A program made the position numbers and the translations under genes. A stretch of DNA of 64,000 nt, taken from positions 12,989,918 through 13,053,917 of the forward strand of contig NC_051098.1 of the NCBI RefSeq assembly GCF_901709675.1, read 5' to 3'. Below, one piece after another: positions 37,103-47,000 of the stretch; the first letter of the stretch is position 1, and the number at the start of each line of letters is the position of its first letter. This stretch comes from Syngnathus acus. Its lineage: Eukaryota; Chordata; Actinopteri; Syngnathiformes; Syngnathidae. The notes beneath the pieces were generated by a model that was not told the origin of the DNA, searched no databases, and saw only the letters and a program-made list of their open reading frames with translations.

Positions 37103-37868
37103 CCAACAGAAGAAGCCGCACAATTCAATGCTGCTATCAATGGTGATGCGCAACTGTTTAATGTGTTGCATTTTATTCAATGATGTGGTTTCTCTTGCTT
37201 TTATAAAGTACAATATGCAGTATTGGTTTTCTATCAGCTATATAAAAAAGTGTTATGTTCAAAACATGGAATATACAAACATAAAATATACCAAATCTAA
37301 AAAGAAATCATACACATACTTCTGAAACTTATCTGTTAGGGGGCATACAAATGATATAGTGATTAATTTTGAAATAAAAAGATCTGGTCGAAAAATGATT
37401 GCTGTATTGTTTTGTACTTTCTTTTAACAGGGTGAGACTGTCACCTAGTGGAAAAAAACGTGAAAATCCCTTGTGGCTGCTGAAAACTCAACAAAACTGC
37501 TTTACTACCAAATGTGTTTTTGTTTTTTGTTTTAAATGAAAACTGTTCCTATGGAAAAAAAAAAATCCTTCTCATCTTGTCAAAACAAAAGACCCTTTAT
37601 TGCTGTAAGAAAACAGCCAAGGAACTGTTTTGAATGATTTGATATGCAAATACATATTATTGTTTTATTTTTAGAGTGACATCACCAAAATTCCACAGCG
37701 GTGACAGTTTCCAGCACGAGCGTGTCGCAGTAGTGTTTAGTGACTGGTGGGCTTATCGCACACAAATGAGAGCCACTGGCGGCTGTAACTTGACCTTAGC
37801 CCTTCTGCAAAGTTGTGACAATGGCGCCCCGTCCAGACCCTCCTATCGCCATCGCGGTCCACTCTCAT

Positions 37869-37880
37869 CTATTTATAAAA
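37869..37880 (+). promoter_or_regulatory. FBXO40: FBXO40 core promoter: TATA box overlapping a MEF2 site
   Basis: CTATTTATAA (37869-37878) fits the MEF2 consensus YTAWWWWTAR at every position, and it overlaps TATAAAA at 37874-37880. Initiation would be expected about 30 bp downstream, near 37904. A short non-coding exon could then run to a GTGAGA donor at 37938. A MEF2/TATA composite suits a striated-muscle gene, and FBXO40 is known as muscle-specific. The assignment rests on position, about 460 bp before the coding exon, and on motif match. Confidence 0.6.
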
Positions 37881-37903
37881 GCGCACACAGTGCAAGAGGT
37901 CAG

Positions 37904-37937
37904 TCGACGCGAGGTGACATCAACTCAAGAACACAAG
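37904..37937 (+). other. FBXO40: Predicted FBXO40 non-coding exon 1
   Basis: The start is placed 30 bp from the TATA box; the end is set by ACACAAG|GTGAGA, a good donor. There is no ATG in the segment. It would splice to an acceptor ahead of the coding exon, most simply TTCAG at 38330-38334, although that acceptor's pyrimidine tract is weak. The start position is an estimate. Confidence 0.4.
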
Positions 37938-38338
37938 GTGAGAAATATTTATTGCATTCGCTGCACTGGCTGTTAATGTTTTTGATGGCGGAAAAGATTT
38001 GACATGTTCTTTTGATTCATTTTGAAGATGCGCTTTTTAGCATTGGCTCAAAAGAACGGGATAGCGTAGCTGAGCTAACGTGGAGACGTGTCGGATGAAC
38101 TAACAACTGAAACAAATCAAGTGTGGCTCCATTTGGCACATTAGCCTCGGAGGTTGAAAAACATAGCAAGCCGATTTGGACAAAAGTAAGGAATAGACGC
38201 ATCGCTTTCCAATTGTAAGAAGTCGTGAGGAAACGAAATCCTCACGTCAAGAACAAAATGTCTGAAGTAGACTTATTTGAAATATTTGTGCTGTTGATTA
38301 CCGCCACTGAATGTGAGCCAATGTTGATGTTCAGGAGG

Positions 38339-41229
38339 ATGCCAGCGGTCCGCCACGAGCACTGCGAGCACTGCTACGCCATCCGCTGCCCGGCGCCGTC
38401 GTGGCTCTCCCTGGGCTGCGCGGTGGTCCGCTGCCCCAACGACTGCGGCGCCTCCCTTCACGCCTGCAAAGAGGACGAGCACCGCCTTCTGTGCCCCAAC
38501 GAGACGGTTCCTTGCCTCAACGCCGGCTACGGCTGCCCGTTGAGCATGCCGCGGCATCGGCGGGCCCGCCACCTGGAGGCGTGTCCCGCCAGCGTGGTCG
38601 GCTGCTCTCAGCAGTGGAACCGCTGGCCCGTTCCGGACAATGACTTGACGTTCTACAGGAACGTGTCCCGAGAAAGCCAACGGCAGCTCGATGTCGCCTT
38701 GGCGCTGAGGGATCAAGAGCTGCTGTTCAAGTCCATCAAGATGAAGAGCGTTTTCCCGGAGTTGACGGATCCCGAAGATATCGACGTTGGGGTCACGAGG
38801 GAGGATTTATGTTCGGCTTCTGCTGGAGATACACAGAATGTCTGCGCAAAGATGATGGAAGAGGAAGCGAGTGATGAGCTGGACAGGGAAAGTCTTCAGA
38901 AGTACAGCTCCTGGGAGAGAATACTCAAGAAGGAGATGAACGGTGAGCAGACCAGCAAAAATGCAGCTAAAACGGAGGAGAGCGGGAAGAAAATGGAGGC
39001 AGTGAGAGAAAGTTCCTCATGCGAGAACAGAATATCCGGCCTGGCACCTTGGCAAGACGGCGTCTTGGAGAAGTTAGGCAAGGAGGCCAACATCGGCGAG
39101 TACAACATGTACCTGGTGCACAACGGAGCCATGCTCATCAACTTCGGACAGCTGGCCGCCTGCACCCCTAGGGAGAAGGACTTTGTTTACGGGAGCCTGG
39201 AACCCATCGAAGTCAAGTCCGTCCGCTCCTTCAACGTCCCTAGCAGCTACCGAGCCAAGCGCTGGCACCTGAAGGACCCCAACCGCAAAACAGAAGTGGC
39301 GCACCGGAGCGCCGACACGGCCGATCTGGACGTCTCGTTCGAGGAGCTCCCAAAGTGCGAAGAGGTAAGCGTCACGTTGCTGTGCTGTCTGGAGAAAGAA
39401 TTCAAAGGGCATCAGATCTCGGAGAGCACCGGTTTGGACGGTCTCTACGTCAACGTCGGGACGCAAACGTACAACTTGGACGGCGCGCCGTTCCAGGCCG
39501 AGGCGTCGCTCGCAGACGCGGTCGCCGGTAAAGCAGCGTGTCTCCACGTCCGTACGCAAACCGAGTCTGTGACTAGAAGACACAACAGGACCAGCTCGGT
39601 CTTCAGCTACACGTGCGGCCTCTTCTTCCGCCGCGACGAGTACCCCTCGCACTTCCGCAACGTGCACTCCGAAATCCAGGCCGGCCTCGGCGGCTGGTTC
39701 CTGCAACGTTGCCCCCTGGCTTACCTCGGCTGCACTTTTGCCCAAACGAGGTTTCGCCCGGACGGCCAACCGGCTGAGGTCAAATACCACCGCGGCGTGG
39801 ATAAGATGGTCATCCGGCCAGACGTCCCGCGGGAGCTGCTCGAGGGTACCAAAGCGTCAAATCCCCCGGATCGTTTGAGCCACTTGCCTGTGGAGATCCT
39901 CCGGCACGTCGCCGGATACTTGGACTCGTTCGCCTTGTCGCAGTTGTCACAGGTGTCGCGTCCGATGAGAGAGGTGTGCGGCACTTTATTGCAGAGCCGA
40001 GGGATGGTCTCCCTCAAGTGGGAGAAGAAGACGTATTCCCACGGGAGGAGTTCCTGGAAGAGCCGAAAGAAAGTAAGTATCCATCCATCGTTTTTCTGGA
40101 GTTCTTGTCCTCGTTTGGGTCGCCGGGCAACCACGGCTGACTTTGGGCTGGTCCTCAGCCAATCAGAGGGCGGTCTCACCACTAGAGGGCAGACATCCAT
40201 TGCATTTTAACACTGCAACGGGAGTAGGGCCAATATTTGGTATGATATGCAGGACAAAAATCATATCAAAATTTGGAGTGAGTTTATTGTGAAAAAAAAA
40301 TGCAGTTCTTTAATTAACTGAACATTTTTGCATGTTGGAAAGAAACCAAACTCACGATTGGACCTCAGGATGAGAATTAATGACTCCCCTGCATCAAAAT
40401 GTCCGTCTTTGGATTTAATTTGGGACAAAATGTGTCTTTGCCTAAATGTCCCTATGGCTTCCCCCCCCTGCTAACGCTTGCCTCGTTAGTTGGCAGTGGA
40501 AAATGTCAGCCATATTTAACAGCTGCCGCATTGTAAACAGCAGCCAGCCAGACCCTCGGCAAGGCCCGGTACGCCTCAGTAACAATACAAACTATGCTGG
40601 CAACATTTCATCACTTCACAATTATAGACCTCACTAGGTCATGTTTAAGATATGCGCCAACTCACGTGACATACACCTGATAGACAAAAATATTGGGACA
40701 ATTTCTCTCGTGGGACTGTATGAAAAAGTTGTGGCACACTTTGAAGTTGTTCTGCTGTGACTTTAATAAAAAGTTGGACCGGGTTCACTTTATGAGGTGC
40801 AAAGGCATATTGTGTTTATGTATAGACGGGGATCACGGGACGAGCAGCGCGTGCATTCGCTGATGCGATGCTCTTGGAACGATGATAACGCGACGTGACC
40901 GACAGCTGAGCATGTGCACCCGAATCAAGGTCGTAAATTGTTGCGCGTTGTTGAGGGGAAAAAAAATACCTGATACCTGTACTGAATATAGTAAAACTCG
41001 AGTGCACCTCCGCTTACAAGCCATCAAATCCTTCATCCCTGTCATGTGATGTGCTCGGCAGGTTTGGGAATTCAGCTCGCTGTTTTGCCCCGTGGAGCGA
41101 TGGCACTTGAGCGACACGCCCTCCGTGGCGGTGCACCTCCGAACGTGCCCCTACTACCAGACGGAGCGGCGCACGGAGCCCGTGGCTTTAAGTGGCCTGC
41201 TGGAAGTCTGCACGGAGGAAGATCATTAG
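38339..41229 (+). CDS. FBXO40: F-box only protein 40 (two coding exons)
   Basis: FBXO40 is the substrate receptor of an SCF (SKP1-CUL1) ubiquitin ligase in skeletal muscle, known in mammals to target IRS1. Coding exons are 38339-40072 and 41062-41229, joined in phase 0 at AAA|GTAAGT and GCAG|GTTTGG, giving 633 residues; human FBXO40 is 709. Residues about 8-95 form a Cys/His-rich TRAF-type zinc finger (HCEHC, CNDCG, HACKEDEH, LLCPNE, CPASVVGC). The central region has the family signatures GLAPWQDGVLE, YNMYLVHNGAML and CTPREKDFVYG. Then come VTRRHNRTSS, FFRRDEYPSHFRNVHS and CPLAYLGCTF. The F-box (LPVEILRHVAGYLDS...QVSRPMREVC) lies near residues 511-556. I chose ATG 38339 because homology begins there and it has A at -3; the frame is open farther upstream without conserved residues. 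FBXO30 is the paralogue, but the middle and C-terminus fit FBXO40 better. GC content is well above the flanks. Confidence 0.95.
40179..40192 (+). promoter_or_regulatory. CTCF-like motif in FBXO40 intron (perfect core match)
   Basis: CCACTAGAGGGCAG matches all 14 positions of CCASYAGRKGGCRS. It lies 107 bp inside the 989-bp intron (40073-41061). Confidence 0.4.
41062..41229 (+). CDS. FBXO40: FBXO40 terminal coding exon
   Basis: This exon is easily missed because it is short. After acceptor CTCGGCAG it reads VWEFSSLFCPVERWHLSD, through HLRTCPYY, to the TAG at 41227-41229 (55 residues). It matches the mammalian FBXO40 segment after the F-box (IWQFSSLF...). The protein stops at TEEDH, so it lacks the roughly 20-residue basic tail that ends the human protein. 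Confidence 0.93.
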   Translation, partial: VWEFSSLFCPVERWHLSDTPSVAVHLRTCPYYQTERRTEPVALSGLLEVCTEEDH

Positions 41230-41333
41230 TGAAGTAATTCTTCGCTCCACTTTCATTTACCTGCTTTTTCTTAAACCACATTATTTAGTCTTTGCGAGAT
41301 GTCCTTTCACCAGTGCATGTATGTTACATTTTA

Positions 41334-41339
41334 ATTAAA
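41334..41339 (+). terminator. FBXO40: FBXO40 polyadenylation signal candidate
   Basis: ATTAAA, the commonest variant of the polyadenylation hexamer, lies 105 bp after the stop codon, followed within 40 bp by GT-containing sequence. It would give a very short 3'UTR. Alternative sites further on are possible. Confidence 0.4.
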
Positions 41340-41883
41340 GGATAGTGTTAAAAGATTGATTGAGCAAGTGTACCTAATGAAATGTCCGGTTAGTCACTGC
41401 TACACACGCATGCCTGTAATTGTTGATTACACTGCCATCTAACGGTGAAAAACGAAAGTGCAATTTGAACAAATCTCCTTGGTTCCACTACATTGAAATG
41501 ACAGAGACGTGGTCATAATTTCAATTTCATTTTTGTTCAAATAAGGTTCAAGAATGAGAGGAAAATCCTGGCAATTCAAATACAGACCAAGTGTCAGTGC
41601 GGTGAGATTTCACAAAGCAACAACACAAATCTCAGTGCAGCTCAGCTTACCTTTTGGCCTATCAGACAGAGCGGCTGTTGCTTGAAAGTAGCTCTGGATC
41701 TTTGCCCAGCCTAGTTTCCCAGTCCTGGGCTGTATAATACAAGTCAGCTGGATAGTGATGTCACAATTTGACAAAATGAAGAACACATTCTTGGGAATCG
41801 GCAGCTCACGTAACGTCTACTTGGTTGTTCGATTTCACACTTGGGACTAACACATTTGTATCCAAACAATTAAAAAGTACATA

Positions 41884-42688
41884 CCGTTTTTTTCCGTGTA
41901 TAATACGCAAAATTTAACTAATTTATTGTCCTAAAATCTGGGGTGCGCATTATACATGGGTACAATTTTTTTTAAATTTTTTTTTTTTAATTTAATTTTT
42001 TTTTTTTTTTTTTTTTTTTAAGAAAATCATGGTACTGGTACGAGTATTGATTTATGTATTGTTCTCTTCTTGTCATGTTGTGAAAGAATGTGGGTTGAAT
42101 AAATACCGAAAGAACAATAGTGTGTTTGTACTGTGCTCTGGTCATTTCGTCAAAGAAGGGATAATAGTCCTCTTCTCTTCTTGACTGACAATGAATGTGA
42201 TAGTTTAATACAATCAGCAAATAACAAAATGCGTATTACAGGTAATATTTTATTTCACAACACTTTGCCTTGTTCCTTTCGTCTCTGCTGTTCACTTCAA
42301 ACACGCTCCATACGAACGCAATGCTCTCGTATCAGACGCTTGCTCGATCACCTGCTCGTTTGCTGTCACAATGTACCCTACACAAATCCGAAACATTTGT
42401 TGCGGCTCCGAGTCACGACGAGGGGCAAGTTTTGGTTTCCAAGGGTGTTTTTATTCCTCTTCAACGTCTCTCCCATACAGAGCCGCCTTTTTCACATGTC
42501 CGCACGTCACTTTCCTCTCTTTTCATCTGATCGCGGTGGTGCCTTTACGGGCAGTCGGAGAAATCAACGCCAACAAAAAAAATACATCCAGCCTAGTTAA
42601 GACCATACCAAAGACTATAAAAATGGGACCCATTGCCTCCCTGCGTGTGTGACGATCATTGGGACTTTAAAAAAAAAAAAAAAAAAAA

Positions 42689-42729
<41 letters not shown>

Positions 42730-42830
42730 GGTGCGTATTATACATGGGTACAGGCTTTTTTCCAGCATCAACATGCCATTGTTAGGGTGCGTATTATACA
42801 TGGGGGCGTATTATACACGGAAAAAAACGG
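41884..42830. mobile_element. 947-bp inverted-repeat DNA transposon, TA target
   Basis: The first 25 bases (beginning CCGTTTTTTTCCGTGTATAA) and last 25 bases (ending TACACGGAAAAAAACGG) are perfect reverse complements, with TA on both sides (41882-41883 and 42831-42832), the Tc1/mariner/pogo target-site signature. Subterminal motifs GGGTGCGYATTATACATGGG recur at about 41941, 42729 and 42785. A T-rich tract near the left end faces an A-rich tract (42669-42725) near the right, so single strands could pair extensively. The interior includes a 155-codon open frame (42133-42600) without recognisable transposase motifs, so it appears non-autonomous. The perfect ends suggest it is young. Its ends resemble those of the shorter element at 46678-46899. 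Confidence 0.9.
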
Positions 42831-42865
42831 TATTTGATATCAAAAGTTTCATTTCTTGATTGCGT

Positions 42866-43698
42866 CTAAAGTGACGGCTCGCACCCGTCGGGGTTGCGTA
42901 GCTTGCCGATGACCTGGCGTAGCATCTTGTTGCAAAGCGCCGCGTACGGATTCAGCAGCACCGCCTGCTGGCGGGCAAACTCGCTGCCGAGCTCCGCCGC
43001 CTCCCGGAAGTCCTGGAGCGCTTTGTCGTCCTGTCCCGCCAGTCTGTGCAGGAGGCCCCGCTGCACCAGCGCCTGGCAGGCCGTCCGCCCGCGGCCCCCG
43101 CTCAGCGAAACAGCTCGGTCCAAGTCCGCCAGAGCACCTGAGGACACGCAAGATCATATTGAAAAAGACATATTTTGCATTGATACTGAGTACCGAGTAT
43201 ATTTTGTATCCTGTGTGAAAATGACAAATATTGTATTATTATTTGTACCTGCCGTGTTGCCCTGCAGTCGCAGGGTCTGCGCCCGGTTGTTGTAGGGTGA
43301 CGCCCGGCGGGGCAGAACTTGCATGGCCCGTCCGAACAGCTCAAGGGCTCCTTGCAAATCCCCCGCCTCGGCCGCAGACACCCCGCGACTCTCCAAGTCC
43401 TTTACTTGCCTCAGTGAGTCTGCGTCAAAGGGGCCGTCTGGCAGGAGGGGAAGATAAATTGCTTCCAAAGTGGGCATTCTGACACAGGACCCGAAAGATT
43501 TTGGCAGGTTTATAAAAACATGACAAGAAAATTAAATATAGAATAATAAACAATAAAGGAAGGAAGGAATATGTTGGTCCATCAAGGCTCACCGTCATCT
43601 GTTAGGTCCTGCTCCTGGTCCAGGCCGGGGACGTCCTCAAATGGGGTGTTGGGGCTGAAGATGGCCTGCAGCACCGCTCGGTCGTGCTCCGATGCCAT
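42866..43698 (-). CDS. TTC36: Tetratricopeptide repeat protein 36 (three exons)
   Basis: TTC36 (HBP21) is a small cytosolic TPR protein, mainly of liver and kidney. It is reported to bind Hsp70 and, in mice, to stabilise 4-hydroxyphenylpyruvate dioxygenase in tyrosine breakdown. Minus-strand exons are 43698-43593, 43437-43249 and 43137-42866. The junctions are GACG|GTGAGC to CCAG|AC, and GGCAG|GTACAA to CTCAG|GT, all in phase 1, giving 188 residues against 189 in human. Exon 1 encodes the start signature [18 protein letters not shown]-like helices cover about 47-80, 81-114 and 119-152, with [38 protein letters not shown] and [10 protein letters not shown] all typical of the family. No frame damage is seen. 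It converges on FBXO40. Confidence 0.95.
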
Positions 43699-43713
43699 CG
43701 TGAAGGTGGAGAG

Positions 43714-43836
43714 AAATAAACAAAGAAAAGAACAGTTACGTTTGCAGCAGGAGTAGAAAGTGATGATTTGGGCCTGGTGAACAAAAAGTGGATTGGCCAA
43801 TCGGGTGAGGGGGCGGTAGAGAGGAGGTGGACTTTG
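43714..43836 (-). promoter_or_regulatory. TTC36: TTC36 upstream region with HNF4, CCAAT and FOXA-like sites
   Basis: Going upstream from the ATG on the minus strand: a FOXA-like TTTGTTTATTT (43714-43724), a palindromic CCAAT box GATTGGCCAATC (43791-43802), a GC-rich CCGCCCCC, and CAAAGTCCA (43828-43836), the HNF4-preferred motif. HNF4 plus FOXA is the usual signature of liver promoters and agrees with the known expression of TTC36. No TATA box is seen and the start site is not defined; the FOXA site may fall in the 5'UTR. Confidence 0.5.
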
Positions 43837-43849
43837 AGCACATCTGTGT

Positions 43850-46147
43850 GTGGTTAGCTGCAATGACGCTGCAAAGTCTTATGTTTTTTTTGTTTTTTTT
43901 AATTAGGCTTTTAAATGTTTGACTAAAGACATTTTACTTGTTAAATCAAAGAGAGTTTTATTAAAACTTGTTTTTTTCTTCCCAAAATGTAATTAAATTA
44001 AATGTCAGATTAACTCTTAAAGCTGTTATTTTTAAATTTCATTCAATATTATTTTTAATATTTATTTTCAGTTTTATTTGAGTTTATTTTATTTGAGTTA
44101 ATTAGGACAATAAACCTCAAACCTGGAGGATTTATATTTTTTTATAAAAGTAAAATTAAATAAAACACTCGTAGTTTCATCGTCTACCACTAGAGGGCAA
44201 TATTTCTTTTCGTATTTCAGCCGTATGGGGCTCTGCTCGTGTTCCAGTGTGCACTGCACAGTACAATTTTTGAAGCATGTTGCTTTTACGGACTGTGTTT
44301 TCAGACGGTTCATAAACACCTTGAAAATTAACACCAAGTAGGACTGGAAAAAAAAAGTTCTCCAAGTACTACCAGATTAACAAATTAGGGTTTCAAACCT
44401 TGGTTGGCGTTTTAAGAAGAGTTTAGTCAGGCGCCATCAGTTGACCTCTTGAGTATTGTCTCTCCTTCAAAAGCGTGCATTTGTCCAGTCATGTCCGCAA
44501 TTGCCTATAAATAGCCAATGCTCCATTTGAAAGGGAGTCAAATAAGAAAGTCTGCAGATGATTCATACGAGAGCATGTCGGGCAGTGCATGCAGCTGTGT
44601 CATCACACTTTTATTTGTCAGCCGTGTTCCAGTTCGGAGGCCCGAGGACGAGAATCCCGCTGAGCTTCCAAGGACTGGCTGACACGCCAGATGGAATTCA
44701 CACTGCATGTTTTTTTCCAGGAGGGAGCAGACGTTTTAAAAATGTGTCACTTCATAAGCAGCTTAGTCCATTTTGGCATCGGTTCACTTTGAAGTCTGGG
44801 GATCGTTACCTCCGCCAAGGCCGCCACAACAGATTACTGTTCAATTTAAGGAGTAGCACATGTGCTCAAACGGTGTTTCACGACGTTCTTAACAAAGCCA
44901 AGGCACACATTTTACGAGGGAAATCCGTATGGGAAACCACCAAATATCACTAAAAAGCAGACAGTATGTAATCCTCGGATTCACCTGTCCCCAATGAAAT
45001 TTAAAAAAAAAAAGGCAGCAAATTTCAACTAGCAAGAAACAAGCTCTTTTCCCCCCCCAAGAATACTCCCGTGACAAGATATGGGGAAAGGGGCGGGGTT
45101 CCCGTTGACGTCATTTTGAGTGAAGTGCACTAAACGAGTTAATCTAAAACTATTGTTTTTGGCGCCGCCTTGTGGCAGCTAGGTGCCAAGGGAACTGTGT
45201 TGCAGTCAAAGGGATGAGCTTCATTTAGTCAGTGTTACAAAATGGTTGCCCCCTCTCCATCCGCCCCCAGTCAAGTGTTGTCATGGCAGGATGTATTCGA
45301 GAAACTGCTCTCGGGTTTAGCGAGTGTGCGTGTGCGTTCAAGCAGGTCTTTGAATGTCCTCCATTTGAAAGGGAAATGAGCTCACGGGGGAAATCCAAGG
45401 AGACGCTTTCACCTGCTTTTCGCCTCAAAACCGAGTCGCGGCCGGGAAGCTTATTTAACACTTGATGTCACGCGGCTACGAGCTTTGCGCATTTGAAAAA
45501 TGAGAAAGGTATCGTGACGAAAAAGAATATGACGGCCTCACGTTCGGATGGTCACTTTCTTCTTCTCTGTGCAGTGACGTGAAGCCGCCGACAGGGGGAG
45601 CTATCACACTGAGCCTTTTGAGCCAGATCTTCCGGATGAGGCGTTCGTGTACACACGCACATTCGCGCTTGAATAAAACATGGCTCTTCTGTATGCTTTC
45701 AGCAATACAACAACATCAAGCCGCGTCTGGATGAGAGGAGCCATTTTGTATTAGTCTGAATTTACACTGCATGCTATGTCTTTTTCCCGTGTACTGTACA
45801 TTTCAAGTGACACATCTGAGTTGACAATGATGGAACACACGAAATAGCCTGAAATAAGAAAATCAAATTGCTATTACAAATAGTGACAGCTTGGAAGGAA
45901 ACAATACAAATATAAAGTTGCAACATGACATGGGGTGTAGTTGGCCTTGGCTCATTTTCTTTCACTCTTTTTCCAAATTTCCTGACATAAAAGCAACATA
46001 TAATTCAAATGATGTTTTGAAGAATCATTCCTTTCTGTGCGCATCTAATCCCTGTAATTCTCACGAGCCATAAATAGTGGCTACCGTTTAACCAACAAGG
46101 TATTAATAGAATGATGCTCATTAATGCTGCTCTTACATCTCTCACAG
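43850..46147. other. Gene-free interval upstream of TTC36
   Basis: AT-rich sequence with a CTCF-like motif at 44187-44200. The 131-codon open frame at 44558-44953 has no recognisable domain. No mobile element with clear ends was found in this stretch. Confidence 0.45.
44187..44200 (+). promoter_or_regulatory. CTCF-like motif
   Basis: CCACTAGAGGGCAA matches 13 of 14 positions of the core consensus. It is about 0.5 kb upstream of the TTC36 start codon. Confidence 0.35.
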
Positions 46148-46340
46148 GACTCGGCCCTCCCCCGCAGATCCTCACATATTGTTGGTGAAGCTTCAGAGTC
46201 AGCTAAAGGCTAAGGCGCTGACCTCAGTGCTGCTCAAATTCATCACCGAGAGCCACGCGACGACCCACAAACGGACGCGGCAGCAGACGCTTAGAAAATG
46301 GTGCCAGAGAGAGGGAGGGAACCAGAAAGCAGTTTCATGA
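46148..46340 (+). other. Candidate terminal coding exon of unknown gene
   Basis: A good acceptor, CTCTTACATCTCTCACAG, precedes a 63-codon open frame ending at TGA 46338-46340. The frame contains DPHILLVKLQSQLKAKALTS and continues Lys/Arg/Gln-rich through HKRTRQQTLRKW. The local GC content is higher than the flanks. I do not recognise the protein, no partner exon is found upstream, and no AATAAA is close by, so chance is quite possible. Confidence 0.22.
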
Positions 46341-46585
46341 TGTTCAGATATAGGCACCTGAAGGCAAAGATGCCGCATCCCTTTACTGTGTGCTGCTTTC
46401 TGCATTCGTTCAACCTTGTGCCAAAAACACAAACAGAAGCGGGTGCTTGATTTACAGCAGTGTCGACATAATCTGTTTCAAGGTTATGACTGCTGAGCGA
46501 TGAATCATCAAGGGAACAAGAAGGCATGCTCACTTACCACAGTTTTGATTTAATTTTGATCGTTTTATATTTATCGCTTAAGCAG

Positions 46586-46670
46586 TTTTTTGTATACAAA
46601 TATTTACTGTTGTTGAGGCTCCACAGGGCTCTATACTAGGTCCTCATATTTTAGCACTATATTCTTCCAA
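46586..46670 (+). mobile_element. L2-type LINE fragment
   Basis: The reading frame APQGSILGPHILALYSS is the L2 reverse-transcriptase GVPQGSILGP block with G-V altered. The piece is under 100 bp and abuts the MITE at 46678. Confidence 0.7.
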
Positions 46671-46677
46671 AGTGTTA

Positions 46678-46899
46678 CCGTATTTTCCGCGCTATAAGGC
46701 GCACCTAAAAACCTCAAATTTTCTCAAAAGCCGACAGTGCGCCTTATAATCCGGTGCGCCTTATATATGGACCAATATTGAGCCACTACGGCAGGCGTGT
46801 CCAAATATATGGACTTATATATGGACAAAGTTTTTAAATGGGTCATTCATTGAAGGTGCGCCTTATAATCCGGTGCGCCTTATAGTGCGGAAAATACGG
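46678..46899. mobile_element. 222-bp MITE, TA target
   Basis: The ends CCGTATTTTCCGCGCTATAA... and ...TTATAGTGCGGAAAATACGG are inverted repeats of at least 27 bp with one mismatch, flanked by TA (46676-46677 and 46900-46901). Internal GTGCGCCTTATAATCCGG repeats are present on both sides. It is non-coding. This is a very widespread vertebrate/fish MITE type. Its ends share the pattern CCGT-TTTTCC-GTATAA-GCGC with the larger element at 41884-42830, so one transposase family may have moved both. Confidence 0.9.
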
Positions 46900-46929
46900 T
46901 ATATGCACTCGCTGATACAGTAGAAAACT

Positions 46930-47000
46930 GATGGCGTACCACAGGGCTCGCTACTCAGTCCACAGACGCTTAGCGGTTTTATACACTACATGAATGTCAT
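46930..47000 (+). mobile_element. L2-type LINE fragment
   Basis: The frame GVPQGSLLSPQTLSGFIHYM retains the L2 reverse-transcriptase motif. It lies just past the MITE, suggesting the MITE landed in or beside old LINE debris. Confidence 0.65.

Larger units (their letters stand above)
23758..37868. other. Gene-poor interval upstream of FBXO40
   Basis: I identify no gene. The interval holds a degenerate minisatellite (27701-27975), a hAT fragment (36531-36605), an exon-like repeat (35537-35684), CTCF-like motifs, and several patches rich in homeobox/Fox-type sites (24850-24985, 33886-34110, 34860-35060) that could be cis-regulatory. The largest open frame (26714-27292, minus strand, 192 codons) lacks recognisable domains or splice context and I reject it. 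Confidence 0.45.

Noticed and set aside
38273-38716. 147-codon minus-strand frame and an 80-codon + frame (38401-38643)
   Set aside because: Both are out-of-frame shadows of the FBXO40 zinc-finger region.
39074-39790. 238-codon minus-strand open frame
   Set aside because: It is a shadow of the GC-rich FBXO40 coding exon on the other strand.
42133-42600. 155-codon open frame inside the transposon
   Set aside because: No transposase or DNA-binding motif visible; mentioned only as interior content of the element.
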